64,000 nt of DNA from CAVSMC01 sp963798655 (GCA_963798655.1 CAWCUH010000001.1:124001-188000); one strand, 5' to 3'; positions 23,556 through 32,647 are shown, counted from the stretch's first letter. The notes: generated by a model not told the origin, from the sequence alone. Program-made: numbers and translations.

Positions 23556-23759
23556 TTACTTGCCGATCTGATTGCCGATCACGCCGCCGACGACGCCGCC
23601 TCCGACCGCGCCGCCGACGTCGCCGGTGATGGCGGCACCCGCGGCTGCGCCGACGCCGGCGCCCACGACGGTGTCGCGGTCGCGTCTCGACATGCTGCCG
23701 CACGCGGCGAGCGACGACACGATGCAGAGGCAGACGAGCAGATTGGTGAGCGCTTTCAT
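23556..23759 (-). CDS. Glycine-zipper lipoprotein (67 aa)
   Basis: 67 residues from the ATG at 23759 with AGGAG 8 bases upstream. Residues 1-20 are a lipoprotein signal ending in the lipobox SLAAC. The mature protein is almost only Gly, Ala and Val (VVGAGVGAAAGAAITGDVGG, then AVGGGVVGGVIGNQIGK), a glycine-zipper 2TM motif as in OsmB/SlyB-like proteins. It would sit in the outer membrane. Such proteins are often osmotically or envelope-stress induced. Confidence 0.88.
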   Translation of the reverse strand: MKALTNLLVCLCIVSSLAACGSMSRRDRDTVVGAGVGAAAGAAITGDVGGAVGGGVVGGVIGNQIGK

Positions 23760-23869
23760 GGGCTTTCTCCTGTGGAGTCGGGCATTGCTCCCATGAGTCT
23801 TGGCCAAGCCGCCGCGGCGGGCTATCGTTGCACGTCTGAGCCGCGTGTAGGACGGCCTTGGAGGCGCGC

Positions 23870-25018
23870 ATGCAACGCAGCAGCGAGCGGTTCCTGACGA
23901 CGCATACCGGCAGCCTGCCGCGGCCGCCGGAGCTGATTCGCACGATGTACGCGAAGGAGGAGGGGGTGCCGGTGGACGGCGCCGCGCTCGCGGAGAAGAT
24001 CGCGGCGGCCGTCACCGCAGTCGTGCGCAAGCAGGTCGACGCCGGCATCGACATCGTCGACGACGGCGAGATGAGCAAGCCGAGCTACGCGACGTACATC
24101 AAGGATCGGCTCGCGGGCTTCGGCGGCACCGGCAACACGTTCGTCTACCAGGATCTCGCCGAATTCCCGGACCTGCAGAAGCGCGTGTTCGGCGACCCGG
24201 GACGCTCGCGCCGCAAGACGCCGGCGTGCAACGCGCCGATCGCCGTGCGCGACGCGAGCGCGGCGAAGGCGGACGTCGCCCACCTGAAGGCTGCAATCGC
24301 GAACGTGCGCGTGACCGACGCGTTCCTCACCGCCGCTTCGCCGGGCGTCGTGTCGCTGTTCTTTCGCAACGAGCACTACGCGAGCGACGAGGACTACGTA
24401 TTCGCGATCGCCGACGCGATGCGCGTCGAGTACGAGACGATCGCGAACGCCGGGCTCGTGCTGCAGATCGACTGTCCGGACCTCGGCATGGGCCGCCACA
24501 TCCAGTACGCCGAGCTTGCGATCGGCGAGTGGCGCAAGAAGGCGCAGATGCACGTCGAGGCGCTGAATCACGCGACGCGCAACATCGCTCCCGATCGGAT
24601 GCGAATGCACCTCTGCTGGGGCAACTACGAAGGGCCGCATCACCACGACGTGCCGCTCGCCGACGTGATCGACATCGCGTTCGCGGCGCGGCCGGCGGCG
24701 ATCTCTCTCGAAGCGGCGAACCCCCGGCACGCGCATGAATGGACGCTGTTCGAGCGCGTGAAGGTGCCCGACGGCAAGCTGCTGATCCCCGGTGTCATCG
24801 AGTCGAAGACGAACTTCATCGAGCATCCGGAGCTCGTCGCGCAGCGGATCGCGCGCTACGCGAACCTCGTCGGTCGCGAGAACGTCATCGCCGGCAGCGA
24901 CTGCGGCTTCGGCACGTGGGTCGGTCAGGCGGCGGTCGATCCGGACGTCGTCTGGGCGAAGCTCGCCGCGATGGCCGAAGGCGCGCGCCTCGCGTCGCGG
25001 CAGTTCTGGAAGCATTGA
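23870..25018 (+). CDS. MetE-like cobalamin-independent methionine synthase family protein
   Basis: 382 residues from the ATG at 23870, chosen because GGAGG lies 5 bases upstream; a TTG at 23858 would place this site inside the gene. It corresponds to the C-terminal half of MetE: LTTHTGSLPRPPEL opens the barrel, HLCWGNYEG and SDCGFGTW carry His/Cys zinc-ligand positions, and the substrate half has DDGEMSKPSYATYI. Stand-alone proteins of this size include epoxyalkane:CoM transferases and uncharacterised methyl-transfer enzymes. The next gene, an FAD monooxygenase, starts 2 bases after the stop, so they are co-transcribed. That suggests a catabolic role in thiol or methyl transfer rather than methionine synthesis (inference). 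Confidence 0.85.
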   Translation: MQRSSERFLTTHTGSLPRPPELIRTMYAKEEGVPVDGAALAEKIAAAVTAVVRKQVDAGIDIVDDGEMSKPSYATYIKDRLAGFGGTGNTFVYQDLAEFPDLQKRVFGDPGRSRRKTPACNAPIAVRDASAAKADVAHLKAAIANVRVTDAFLTAASPGVVSLFFRNEHYASDEDYVFAIADAMRVEYETIANAGLVLQIDCPDLGMGRHIQYAELAIGEWRKKAQMHVEALNHATRNIAPDRMRMHLCWGNYEGPHHHDVPLADVIDIAFAARPAAISLEAANPRHAHEWTLFERVKVPDGKLLIPGVIESKTNFIEHPELVAQRIARYANLVGRENVIAGSDCGFGTWVGQAAVDPDVVWAKLAAMAEGARLASRQFWKH

Positions 25019-25020
25019 CG

Positions 25021-26556
25021 GTGGCATCGCGCGACTGCGACGTGCTGATCGCGGGCGCCGGCCCGACCGGGCTCGTGCTCGCGCTGTGGCTCGCCCGAAG
25101 CGGCGTGCGCGCGCGCATCATCGACAAGGCGGCCGAGCCGGGAACCACGTCGCGCGCGCTCGCCGTGCAGGTACGAACGCTCGAGCTCTATCGACAGCTC
25201 GGAATCGCCGACGACATCGTTGCGAGCGGCCTGAAGGTCGGCGGCGTCAACCTGTCGATCGGGGGCCGCGACGTCGCGCGCATACCGCTCACCGGCATCG
25301 GCGAGGGCCTGACGCCGTTTCCGTTCGCGCTCATTTTTCCGCAGGATCAGCACGAGCGTTTCCTGAGCCAGCGGCTGTCGGATGCCGGCATCACGGTCGA
25401 GCGTGGCATCGAACTCGTCGGCTTCGAGGAAGACGCGACGCGCGTGCGCGCGAAGCTTGCGCGGAGCGACGGCGGCGTCGAGACGTGCGAGGCGGCATGG
25501 CTCGCCGGTTGCGACGGCGCCCACTCGGCGGTTCGCCACGCGCTCGGCTTCGGCTTCCCCGGCGGCACGTACACGCACATGTTCTACGTCGCCGACGTGC
25601 AGGCTAGCGGGCCGATGATCGATCAGGAATTGCACGTCGCGCTCGACGTCGCGGATTTCCTGGCCGTGTTCCCGCTCGCCGGCGAGGGGCGCGCGCGGCT
25701 GATCGGCACGGTGAAGAACGCCGGCGACGACGAGCACCCGCGTGTCACGTGGGACGACGTCGGCAAGGGATTCCTCGAGCGGCTGCGCGTCGATGTCGAG
25801 CGCGTAAACTGGTTCTCGACGTATCGCGTGCATCATCGGGTCACGTCGCATTTCTGCAAGGGCCGCGCATTCCTGCTCGGGGATGCCGCGCATATCCACA
25901 GCCCGGTCGGCGGCCAGGGGATGAACACCGGCATCGGCGATGCGGTGAATCTGGCGTGGAAGCTCGCGAGCGTCGTGCGCGGCGACGCCGATGCGCGCAT
26001 CCTGGACACGTACGAGCCCGAGCGCATCGCCTTCGCGCGCCGCCTCGTCGAAACGACCGACCGCATCTTCACGCTGGTGACGAGCGAAGGCGAGCTCGCG
26101 CGAATGGTTCGCCTTCATGTCGTGCCGCACGTCGTACCGGCGCTGTTCCACGTCGATGCGATGCGTCGCTTCCTGTTCCGCACGGTATCGCAGACGGCGA
26201 TCGAATACCGCGGCGGCGGACTCGACGAAGGGCGCGCCGGCGACACCCACGGCGGCGACCGGCTGCCGTGGACGCCCGTCGACTCGGGCTCCGACAACTT
26301 CGCGCCGCTGTCTTCGCTGCGCTGGCAGGCGCACGTGTATGGCGACGCCCCGGCGTCGTACGTCAACGCCTGCACCGAGCTCGGCATGCCGCTGCACACG
26401 TTCGCATGGCGCGACGCAATGCATCGCGTCGGATTCGCGCGCAACGCCGCGTACGTCGTTCGCCCCGACGGCTACGTCGGCCTCGCCGATGCGCGGCCGA
26501 GCGGCGGCGCGCTCGCCACCTACCTGAAGGAGCACGGCCTGCGCGCGACTCGCTGA
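25021..26556 (+). CDS. FAD-dependent aromatic monooxygenase (PheA/TfdB type)
   Basis: 511 residues from a GTG at 25021, 2 bases after the MetE-like gene. The N-terminal dinucleotide fold is GxGPTG (VLIAGAGPTGLVLALWLARS). The DG motif reads GCDGAHSAVRHALGF, and the second FAD motif GDAAHIHSPVGGQGMNTGIG is complete. These define the class A flavoprotein hydroxylases of phenols and related aromatics. The C-terminal thioredoxin-like region (about 415-511) is present, so the length is typical. The cytoplasmic enzyme would use NAD(P)H and oxygen to hydroxylate a ring. The substrate is unknown. It converges on the ABC permease genes. Confidence 0.9.
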   Translation: MASRDCDVLIAGAGPTGLVLALWLARSGVRARIIDKAAEPGTTSRALAVQVRTLELYRQLGIADDIVASGLKVGGVNLSIGGRDVARIPLTGIGEGLTPFPFALIFPQDQHERFLSQRLSDAGITVERGIELVGFEEDATRVRAKLARSDGGVETCEAAWLAGCDGAHSAVRHALGFGFPGGTYTHMFYVADVQASGPMIDQELHVALDVADFLAVFPLAGEGRARLIGTVKNAGDDEHPRVTWDDVGKGFLERLRVDVERVNWFSTYRVHHRVTSHFCKGRAFLLGDAAHIHSPVGGQGMNTGIGDAVNLAWKLASVVRGDADARILDTYEPERIAFARRLVETTDRIFTLVTSEGELARMVRLHVVPHVVPALFHVDAMRRFLFRTVSQTAIEYRGGGLDEGRAGDTHGGDRLPWTPVDSGSDNFAPLSSLRWQAHVYGDAPASYVNACTELGMPLHTFAWRDAMHRVGFARNAAYVVRPDGYVGLADARPSGGALATYLKEHGLRATR

Positions 26557-26584
26557 GCGGCTTCGGTGCGACGCCCGCGCTGCG

Positions 26585-27469
26585 CTACGTCTGCCGGGGA
26601 TCGAGCGCGTCGCGCAGGCCGTCGCCGACGAGGTTGAACGAGAGCACGAGCACGAAGATCGACAAGCCCGGCCACACCGCCATCCACGGCGCGTTGTCGA
26701 TGTAGTTCTTCGCGGTGTTGAGCATGCTGCCCCAGCTCGGCGCCGGCGGCTGCTGGCCGAGGCCGAGGAACGACAGGCTCGCCTCGGCGATCACCGCGGC
26801 GGCGATCGCGAGCGTCGCCTGCACGATCAGCGCCGGCACGATGTTCGGCAGCACGTGCGCGAGCGCGATGCGCCACGGCGGATTGCCGATGGCGCGCGCG
26901 GCGAGCACGTATTCCTCCGCTTTGACCGCGAGCGTCTGACCACGTGCGAGGCGGATGAACACCGGCGTCGCCGAGATGCCGATCGCGATCATCGCGTTGG
27001 TGAGGCTCGGGCCGAGAAACGCGGCGAGCGCGATCGCGAGGATCAGGAAGGGGCATGCGAGCGCGGCATCGGTGATGCGTGAGATCAGCATGTCGGTCTT
27101 GCCGCCCGCATAACCGGCGAGCAGGCCGACCGGCACGCCGACGCAGAGCGAGATCGCGACCGAAACGATGCCGGCAAGCAGCGACGCGCGCGCGCCCCAG
27201 ATGACGCGCGCGAGCACGTCGCGGCCGATCTCGTCGGTGCCGAACCAGTGCGCTGCCGACGGTGCCTTGCGAATGGCGCTCCAGCTCGTCGCAAGCGGAT
27301 CGTACGGCGCGATCAGCGGCGCCGCGATCGCCACCAGCGCGAAGAACCCGATGACGACGATGCCGACGGCAGCGCCGCGGCGGCGCAGCAGCCGGCGCAG
27401 CGGATGCGCGCGTGGCGCGGCGCTCACCGGCATCGCGTCCGTCAGCACGGTGTCGGCGACCGTCGCCAT
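26585..27469 (-). CDS. ABC transporter permease, OppC/DppC type
   Basis: 294 residues with six predicted membrane helices. The N-terminal RxxxRRRGA basic region and first helix, then HWFGTDEIGRDVLARVIWGA (the OppC signature) and the EAA loop (ARAIGNPPWRIALAHVLPN) are visible. It forms the inner-membrane channel with the OppB-type partner, whose stop overlaps this start by one base (TGATG). The importer should take up di/oligopeptides, nickel or similar solutes. No ATPase gene is adjacent. Confidence 0.92.
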   Translation of the reverse strand: MATVADTVLTDAMPVSAAPRAHPLRRLLRRRGAAVGIVVIGFFALVAIAAPLIAPYDPLATSWSAIRKAPSAAHWFGTDEIGRDVLARVIWGARASLLAGIVSVAISLCVGVPVGLLAGYAGGKTDMLISRITDAALACPFLILAIALAAFLGPSLTNAMIAIGISATPVFIRLARGQTLAVKAEEYVLAARAIGNPPWRIALAHVLPNIVPALIVQATLAIAAAVIAEASLSFLGLGQQPPAPSWGSMLNTAKNYIDNAPWMAVWPGLSIFVLVLSFNLVGDGLRDALDPRQT

Positions 27470-28413
27470 CAGTGAACGCGAATCTGCGGATTGACCAGCA
27501 CGTACGCGATGTCGGCAAGCAGGTTCAGCACGATGTACGCGGTCGCCGTGAACAGCACGACGCCCTGGACGACGGCGTAGTCGCGATTGAACACGGCGTC
27601 GACGATCAGCTTGCCGAAGCCCGGAATCGTGAACACCTGCTCGGTCAGAACGGCGCCCGAAAGCAGCGTTCCGAGCTCGAGCGCGCCCAGCGTGATCACG
27701 GGGATCAGCGCGTTGCGCAGCGCGTGCTTCAGAACGACGCCGCGCTCGGACAGTCCCTTCGCGCGCGCCGTGCGCACGTAGTCCGACGACAGCACCTGCA
27801 ACATCGCGCTGCGCGTATGGCGCATCAGCACGGCGGCGATCGCGTTGCCGAGCACGAACGCCGGCATGATCAGCGAGGCGACGTTCGCGCGCCAGTCGTC
27901 GAACGGGCTCACGAAGCCGGACGCCGGCAGCCAGCCGAGCGTCACCGAGAACAGCAGGATCAGCATGATGCCGAGCCAGAAATTCGGCGTCGAAAGACCC
28001 CAGAGCGCGAACGCGTTCGCCGCATAGTCGAGCGCGGTGCCGCGCTTGACCGCCGATACGATGCCGGCGGGAATGCCGATGACGAACGCGATGACGATCG
28101 CGAATGCAGCAAGCTCGAGCGTGACCGGCAGCTTCTCGATGATCAGGTCGCGCACCGGTCGCTGGATGCGCAGCGACTCGCCCAGGTCGCCGTGCAGCAC
28201 GCCGCCGATCCAGTACGCGTAGCGCACCGGGAACGGCTCGTCGAGGTGCATCTTCTTGTTGAGATACGCGATCACCGTCGGGTCGCGCTCCTCGCCGGCG
28301 AGAATCATCGCCGGGTCGCCGGGCAGCAGCTGCTGCAGCCCGAAGATCAGCAGCGACACGAACAGCAGCGTCGGGACGATGGTCGCGACGCGGCGGACGA
28401 TGTAGGCGAACAT
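27469..28413 (-). CDS. ABC transporter permease, OppB/DppB type
   Basis: 314 residues from the ATG at 28413 (MFAYIVRRVATIVPTLLFVS), the classic OppB start; an upstream frame extension is discarded. Six membrane helices and the EAA loop (VRTARAKGLSERGVVLKHAL then RNALIP) are present. It lies 50 bases downstream of the binding-protein gene and overlaps the OppC-type gene by one base, so the three form an operon. Confidence 0.93.
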   Translation of the reverse strand: MFAYIVRRVATIVPTLLFVSLLIFGLQQLLPGDPAMILAGEERDPTVIAYLNKKMHLDEPFPVRYAYWIGGVLHGDLGESLRIQRPVRDLIIEKLPVTLELAAFAIVIAFVIGIPAGIVSAVKRGTALDYAANAFALWGLSTPNFWLGIMLILLFSVTLGWLPASGFVSPFDDWRANVASLIMPAFVLGNAIAAVLMRHTRSAMLQVLSSDYVRTARAKGLSERGVVLKHALRNALIPVITLGALELGTLLSGAVLTEQVFTIPGFGKLIVDAVFNRDYAVVQGVVLFTATAYIVLNLLADIAYVLVNPQIRVH

Positions 28414-28462
28414 CGAATGGAACGGCGGCGCTCGAGCGAGCCAGCGCCGCCGCACGACACCG

Positions 28463-29980
28463 CTATTGGAAGCGCAGCCCCTGCAGCCGCACGAGGCCGT
28501 CGGGCACGGTGCGAAGGCCATTGAGCTTGCTCGTGTACCCCCACAGCCAGTGGCGGTGGTACAGGTACACGATCGGGCGATCCTTCAGCACGATCGCGGC
28601 GAGCTGCTCGTAGTCCTTGCGCCGGTCGTTCATTTCACGCGTCGTGCGCGAATGGTTGAGCAGCGCGTCGACTTCCGGCTTGCAGTAGCCGGCGTAGTTC
28701 AGCGGCTGCTTGCACGCGTCGAAGCTGTAGATGTTGCCGTCCGGATCGGCGCGCCCGCTCCACGCGAGGACGTACGCCTCGAAGTCGCCCTTGTCGGCCA
28801 TGTTGAGCGACGTCGCGAACTCGGTCGCCTGGATCTTCACGTCGAAACCCGCCTCCTTCACCATCGCCTGGACGACCTGCGCGATCTTCTGTGCGTCGGA
28901 GGTCGTCGGCGTCATCAGCGTGACCGTCGGATTCTCGGCACCGGCGTCCTTCAGCAGCGCCTTCGCGCGCGCGACATCACGCTTGGGGATCGGCACGTTC
29001 TTCGCGTAGAACGGATTGTCGGGCGCGACCCACTGGTTGCCGGGCGCCGCCTCGCCTTCCATCACCACCTGCACGATGCCGTCGCGGTCGAGCGCGAGCT
29101 CGAACGCCTCGCGCACGCGCGCATCCTTGCCGAGCGCATTCTTCTGCGCGCGCTCGCTCTTGCCGACGTTGATCGTGATGCCCTGGTAGCCGATCTCGGT
29201 GATCTTCGAGATCTTGAATCGGTTGTCCGACTTGAGCGAGGGCACGTCGGACGGCGCCATCCGCTCGATGAAGTCGAGCTGGCCCGACTTCAGGTTCGCG
29301 AGCCGCACCGTCGAATCGGGGATCGGGAGGTAGACAACGCGATCGAAATGGATGTCGGCCTTGTTCCAGTAGTTCGCATAGCGTTCGAGGACGATGCGGT
29401 CCTGTGCGACGCGCTCGACGAACTTGAACGGACCGGAGCAGACGGGCTTCGCGCCGAACTTGTCGCCTTCTTGCTGCGCGGCCTTCGGCGACACGATCAT
29501 GCCCGCGCGATCGGCGAGCTGGGCGAGCAGCGGCGCGAACGGCGCCGACAGGTTGATGCGCACCGTCATCGGATCGACGACGTCGACGCTCGACACCGGC
29601 GCGAGCTCGCCGCGCCGATTGCTCCCCGGCATCGTCTTGTGCCGCTCGAGGCTGTACTTGACGGCGGCCGCGTCGAGCTTCTCGCCGTCGTGGAACGTCA
29701 CGCCCGGCCGCACCTTGATCGTGAGCGCCTTGCTGTCGGCGGACCATTCATACGACTGCGCGAGCTGCGGCACGATGGCGAGCTTCTCGTCGATGTCGAA
29801 CAGCTTGTCGCAAAGCGCCGAGAAGACGATCCGGCCGACGAACGTGCGCGCGAGCGTCGGATCCAGCACGTCCGGATCCTCGGCCAGGCCGATGCGTAGC
29901 GTCTGGGCTCCGGCGGCCGCAGCGACGGCCGCGAGCGCGAATCCGAATGCAAAGGTGGCGATCCGTAGCGCGAGCGTCAT
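28463..29980 (-). CDS. ABC transporter substrate-binding protein (SBP family 5)
   Basis: 505 residues; ATG at 29980 with GGAGGAA upstream. Residues 1-25 form a signal peptide ending in AAGAQ, with no lipobox, so it is a free periplasmic protein. The family-5 features are LRIGLAEDPDVLDPTLAR and KVRPGVTFHDGEKLDAAAV then KYSLERH, with the distal RADPDGNIYSFDACKQPLNY ligand-side segment. It delivers peptides, metal chelates or opines to the two permeases downstream. The ligand is not evident. The adjacent DUF1028 gene is often found near such importers. Confidence 0.92.
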   Translation of the reverse strand: MTLALRIATFAFGFALAAVAAAAGAQTLRIGLAEDPDVLDPTLARTFVGRIVFSALCDKLFDIDEKLAIVPQLAQSYEWSADSKALTIKVRPGVTFHDGEKLDAAAVKYSLERHKTMPGSNRRGELAPVSSVDVVDPMTVRINLSAPFAPLLAQLADRAGMIVSPKAAQQEGDKFGAKPVCSGPFKFVERVAQDRIVLERYANYWNKADIHFDRVVYLPIPDSTVRLANLKSGQLDFIERMAPSDVPSLKSDNRFKISKITEIGYQGITINVGKSERAQKNALGKDARVREAFELALDRDGIVQVVMEGEAAPGNQWVAPDNPFYAKNVPIPKRDVARAKALLKDAGAENPTVTLMTPTTSDAQKIAQVVQAMVKEAGFDVKIQATEFATSLNMADKGDFEAYVLAWSGRADPDGNIYSFDACKQPLNYAGYCKPEVDALLNHSRTTREMNDRRKDYEQLAAIVLKDRPIVYLYHRHWLWGYTSKLNGLRTVPDGLVRLQGLRFQ

Positions 29981-30071
29981 GCGTCATTCCTCCGCGATGG
30001 GCAGGGCGCGACGTCCGGCGGCGCCGATCCGCGAAACGCCCGCGCCGACATGCACCGGCGCGCCGGGAATT

Positions 30072-30803
30072 CTACGCCAGCCGATCGCCCGACGGCGGCG
30101 GGTTTTCTGCGGCAAACCGCGCGATGCGCGCTTCTATTTCATCGCGATCGACGATGCCGACCGGGTCGCCGTTACGCGGCAGGCAGCCGACGAACGCCTG
30201 GAAGCGCTCGAGGCTCCTCGCGTAGAGGCGGCGCAGCTCGACGATCGGCTCGGCAGCGTCGTCGACGCGCAGATCGAGCGCCGCGTAGGGCTCCGTCGTG
30301 CAGACGACAAGGGCGGCCGCCTGCTTGCCCCGCTTGTCACCGCCGGCCGCCTCGCCGGCGGCAAGCGCCGCGATCAGGCGCTCGGCGAACGGCAGTCGCC
30401 GGTTGGCTTCGTACGCATGCGCCGTCTGCTCGATCACCGGCGCTCCGGTGAGCATGTTGCCGGCGACCGAGTAGCCCGCGCCGGCTGCATGGCCGCACCA
30501 GTCGATGCAGCGGCTTCCGGTATGCGCCGCGACGCGGCCGTCGCGATCGACCAGATGCAGCTGACGATGGTCGCGCCCTTCGTCGGCACCCGTGAGCCGG
30601 GCGACGATGTCGCGCGGATCGACACGCTGCGCCATCAGGTCGAGCGCGGCGGGCGCGTACAGCGGGTTGCACAGCGCCTGCGTGGAAAGCGCGCCGGCGT
30701 GGCTGCGCGCATGCGGACACAGCGCGCCGACCGCGAAGAAGCGGCTCGCGACGGCGACGCCCAATGCGCCGGAAGCCTCGCGTGCCACGATCGACCACGT
30801 CAT
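30072..30803 (-). CDS. DUF1028 (putative Ntn-hydrolase) protein
   Basis: 243 residues from the ATG at 30803 (MTWSIVAREASGALGVAVAS). A TTG six bases earlier is less likely because it would lie just after the -10 box. DUF1028 proteins have an Ntn-hydrolase fold and often cluster with peptidase and peptide-importer genes; the conserved VAxRFFAVGALCPHA and GxGYSVAGNMLTG segments are present. It lies 91 bp upstream of the binding-protein gene in the same direction. A hydrolytic role on a peptide-like substrate is an inference from context and family. Confidence 0.85.
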   Translation of the reverse strand: MTWSIVAREASGALGVAVASRFFAVGALCPHARSHAGALSTQALCNPLYAPAALDLMAQRVDPRDIVARLTGADEGRDHRQLHLVDRDGRVAAHTGSRCIDWCGHAAGAGYSVAGNMLTGAPVIEQTAHAYEANRRLPFAERLIAALAAGEAAGGDKRGKQAAALVVCTTEPYAALDLRVDDAAEPIVELRRLYARSLERFQAFVGCLPRNGDPVGIVDRDEIEARIARFAAENPPPSGDRLA

Positions 30804-30808
30804 GCCCA

Positions 30809-30836
30809 AGTATAGAAGGTCCTGGGCAAAAGCAAA
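30809..30836 (-). promoter_or_regulatory. Sigma-70-like promoter of the DUF1028 gene, possibly leaderless
   Basis: On the minus strand TATACT (30814-30809) is a near-consensus -10. A -35-like TTTGCT lies 16 bases upstream, inside the T-rich tail of the preceding terminator. Only five bases (TGGGC) separate the -10 from the ATG at 30803, so a start site 6-8 bases downstream would fall on the ATG, giving a leaderless mRNA. Confidence 0.5.
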
Positions 30837-30862
30837 TCGGGCAGGCGAGCCGCCTGCCCGAT
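30836..30862 (-). terminator. Intrinsic terminator after the Ser-rich secreted protein gene
   Basis: ATCGGGCAGGCG pairs perfectly over 12 bp with CGCCTGCCCGAT around a 3-base loop. On the minus strand the stem is followed by TTGCTTTTGCC, a T-rich tail. It lies 25 bases after the stop of the gene at 30887 and its tail overlaps the promoter of the DUF1028 gene. Confidence 0.8.
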
Positions 30863-30886
30863 CGCCGCGTCAGCCGACTCGGCGCG

Positions 30887-31381
30887 TCAGGAGCCGTACG
30901 CGATGCGGTTGATGCAGTCTTCGCGCTGGCTCTGGTCGCGCATTTCCACGCAGCTGCGCAGCTCGGACTGCCGCTGCGAGTCGCGGCTGCTCGCCGAAGC
31001 CATGCCCTGGCGCGTCGACTTCGACATCCTCGACGTCGACTTCGACATGCCGTGCGACGATCCCTGCGGGCTCATCTGCGAGGAACGCGCGTTGACGCTG
31101 CTCGCGCCTTGCGAAGACATGTCGTCCTTGTTCGCGCTGCGGTCGGTCGCGCCGCTGTTGAGGTCCGTCGTGCCCTGTGTGCCGTGGCTGGTCGTCTCGG
31201 TACCCTCGCGGGTCGTGTCGCGGCTCGACGTCGAGCTCGATGGCGATTGGCTTCGCTGCGTGCTCGTCATGCCCGAACTCTTCGACATGTCGTTTGCCGA
31301 CGGCGCCTGCGCCGCGGCGGTGGCGGCGAATGCGCCGATGATCGCAACCATGATTGCCTGATGGAGAACACGCACTTTCAT
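30887..31381 (-). CDS. Secreted Ser/Thr-rich hypothetical protein
   Basis: 164 residues; the ATG at 31381 is preceded by GAGGAGGTGCT, an excellent binding site. Residues 1-25 form a signal peptide (VAIIGAFAATAAAQ). The body is Ser/Thr/Gln/Met-rich and probably disordered. It ends with a short ordered segment, SELRSCVEMRDQSQREDCIN then RIAYG, whose two cysteines could form a disulfide. No family is recognised beyond that tail pattern, which I know from small periplasmic proteins. It is monocistronic, with its own terminator. Confidence 0.7.
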   Translation of the reverse strand: MKVRVLHQAIMVAIIGAFAATAAAQAPSANDMSKSSGMTSTQRSQSPSSSTSSRDTTREGTETTSHGTQGTTDLNSGATDRSANKDDMSSQGASSVNARSSQMSPQGSSHGMSKSTSRMSKSTRQGMASASSRDSQRQSELRSCVEMRDQSQREDCINRIAYGS

Positions 31382-31511
31382 AGCACCTCCTCACCGGGAA
31401 TGATGGCGATTAGAGGACCATCGGCGAAGCACGGTTCCGGCGCAGTGCGCTCATGATGGCGTCGTCCGAGCACCGACGAGGGCGACGGTTGCGACCCGGC
31501 AAAGCTTTCCG

Positions 31512-32585
31512 CTATTCGAGCGCGCCGTCGACCAAGTGCCCTTCGGCGCGCCAGCGCAGCATGCCGCCGGCGAGATTGGCCACGCGGGTGAACCCCGCCG
31601 CCGCAAGCAGCACGCACGCCTGCGCCGAGCGGGCGCCGGAGCGACACACGGTGACGACGGGACGATCCTGCGCGAGCTCGCCCAGGCGCGCCGGGAGATC
31701 CGGCAACGGCATCAGCGTCGAGCCACGAATGCGGCCAAGCGGACCTTCGAACTCGTCACGCTCGCGCACATCGACGATCTGCACGCGCGCCGCGTTCTCC
31801 TCGAGCGCGTGCGGCGGAATCTCCCAGATGCCGGCGAACGTGAATGTCAGCGGTGCCCATGCGGGCTCCGGCGGCAACGCCGTGTCGTGCTCGGGGCGGC
31901 CACAGCGCAGGTTGGCCGGCACCGCGACGTCCATCTGTTTCGGATGCGGCAGGCGGAGGTTCTCCATGTAGCCGACGAAATCGGATTCGCCGACGTCGCC
32001 GCCGAGCCGCGGGTTGTAGCGACGCTCCTCCGCGACGCTCGTGACCGTCAGGCCGCGATAGTCGTGCGCCGGGTAGAGCAGGCACGTGGGCGGCAGCGTG
32101 AGGATGTGGCTTCGCACCGACCGGTACATCGCGCGTGCGTCGCCTTGCTGGAAATCGGTGCGGCCGCTGCCGCGGATCAGCAGGCAGTCACCGGTGAATG
32201 CGAGGCTCTCGTCGTCCAGCACGTAGGTAACGCAGCCTTGCGTGTGTCCAGGCGTTGCACGAACGCCGACGTGGCGCTCGCCGAAGTCGACGCGATCGCC
32301 ATGCTCGACGTAGCGGTCGGCGCCTATCGCTCCGCCGTCGCGTGATGCCACGATCGCGCTCCCGAACTGGCGCTTCAGCAGCCACGCGCCGGTCACGTGG
32401 TCGGCATGCACGTGCGTGTCGAGCGTCGCGACCAGCGTGAGGTCGAGCTCGCGCACGAGCGCGGCATCGCGGCGCGCCTGCTCGAAGACGGGATCGACAA
32501 GGAGCGCACAACGGCTGCGCGCATCGGCGAGCAGGTACGTATAAGTCGACGATGGCGGATCGAACAGCTGGCGAAAGGTCAGCAT
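31512..32585 (-). CDS. Metallo-beta-lactamase / rhodanese fusion, persulfide dioxygenase type
   Basis: 357 residues from the ATG at 32585 (MLTFRQLFDPPSSTYTYLLA). The N-terminal domain (about 1-235) is ETHE1-like, with THVHADHVTG (H58-x-H60-x-D62-H63), GHTQGCVTYV and YPAHDY, the single-iron persulfide dioxygenase ligand set. The C-terminal domain (about 255-357) is a rhodanese with the active loop CRSGARS at C314. Such fusions oxidise glutathione persulfide to sulfite and move sulfane sulfur between acceptors. It is cytoplasmic. A GTGA-N6-TCAC palindrome lies 49-62 bases upstream, and the sulfur genes around it support the role. Confidence 0.9.
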   Translation of the reverse strand: MLTFRQLFDPPSSTYTYLLADARSRCALLVDPVFEQARRDAALVRELDLTLVATLDTHVHADHVTGAWLLKRQFGSAIVASRDGGAIGADRYVEHGDRVDFGERHVGVRATPGHTQGCVTYVLDDESLAFTGDCLLIRGSGRTDFQQGDARAMYRSVRSHILTLPPTCLLYPAHDYRGLTVTSVAEERRYNPRLGGDVGESDFVGYMENLRLPHPKQMDVAVPANLRCGRPEHDTALPPEPAWAPLTFTFAGIWEIPPHALEENAARVQIVDVRERDEFEGPLGRIRGSTLMPLPDLPARLGELAQDRPVVTVCRSGARSAQACVLLAAAGFTRVANLAGGMLRWRAEGHLVDGALE

Positions 32586-32633
32586 GGCGGGTGCTTGAGC
32601 CTGATCACGAACGGCGAAGATTACGCCGCTTCG

Positions 32634-32647
32634 GTGACAGCGGTCAC
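32634..32647. promoter_or_regulatory. Crp/Fnr-type palindrome, site 1
   Basis: GTGACAGCGGTCAC: a GTGA-N6-TCAC dyad between the MBL/rhodanese gene (start 32585, minus strand) and the decayed gene at 32713 (plus strand). It is one of five similar sites in the sulfur island. Confidence 0.65.
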
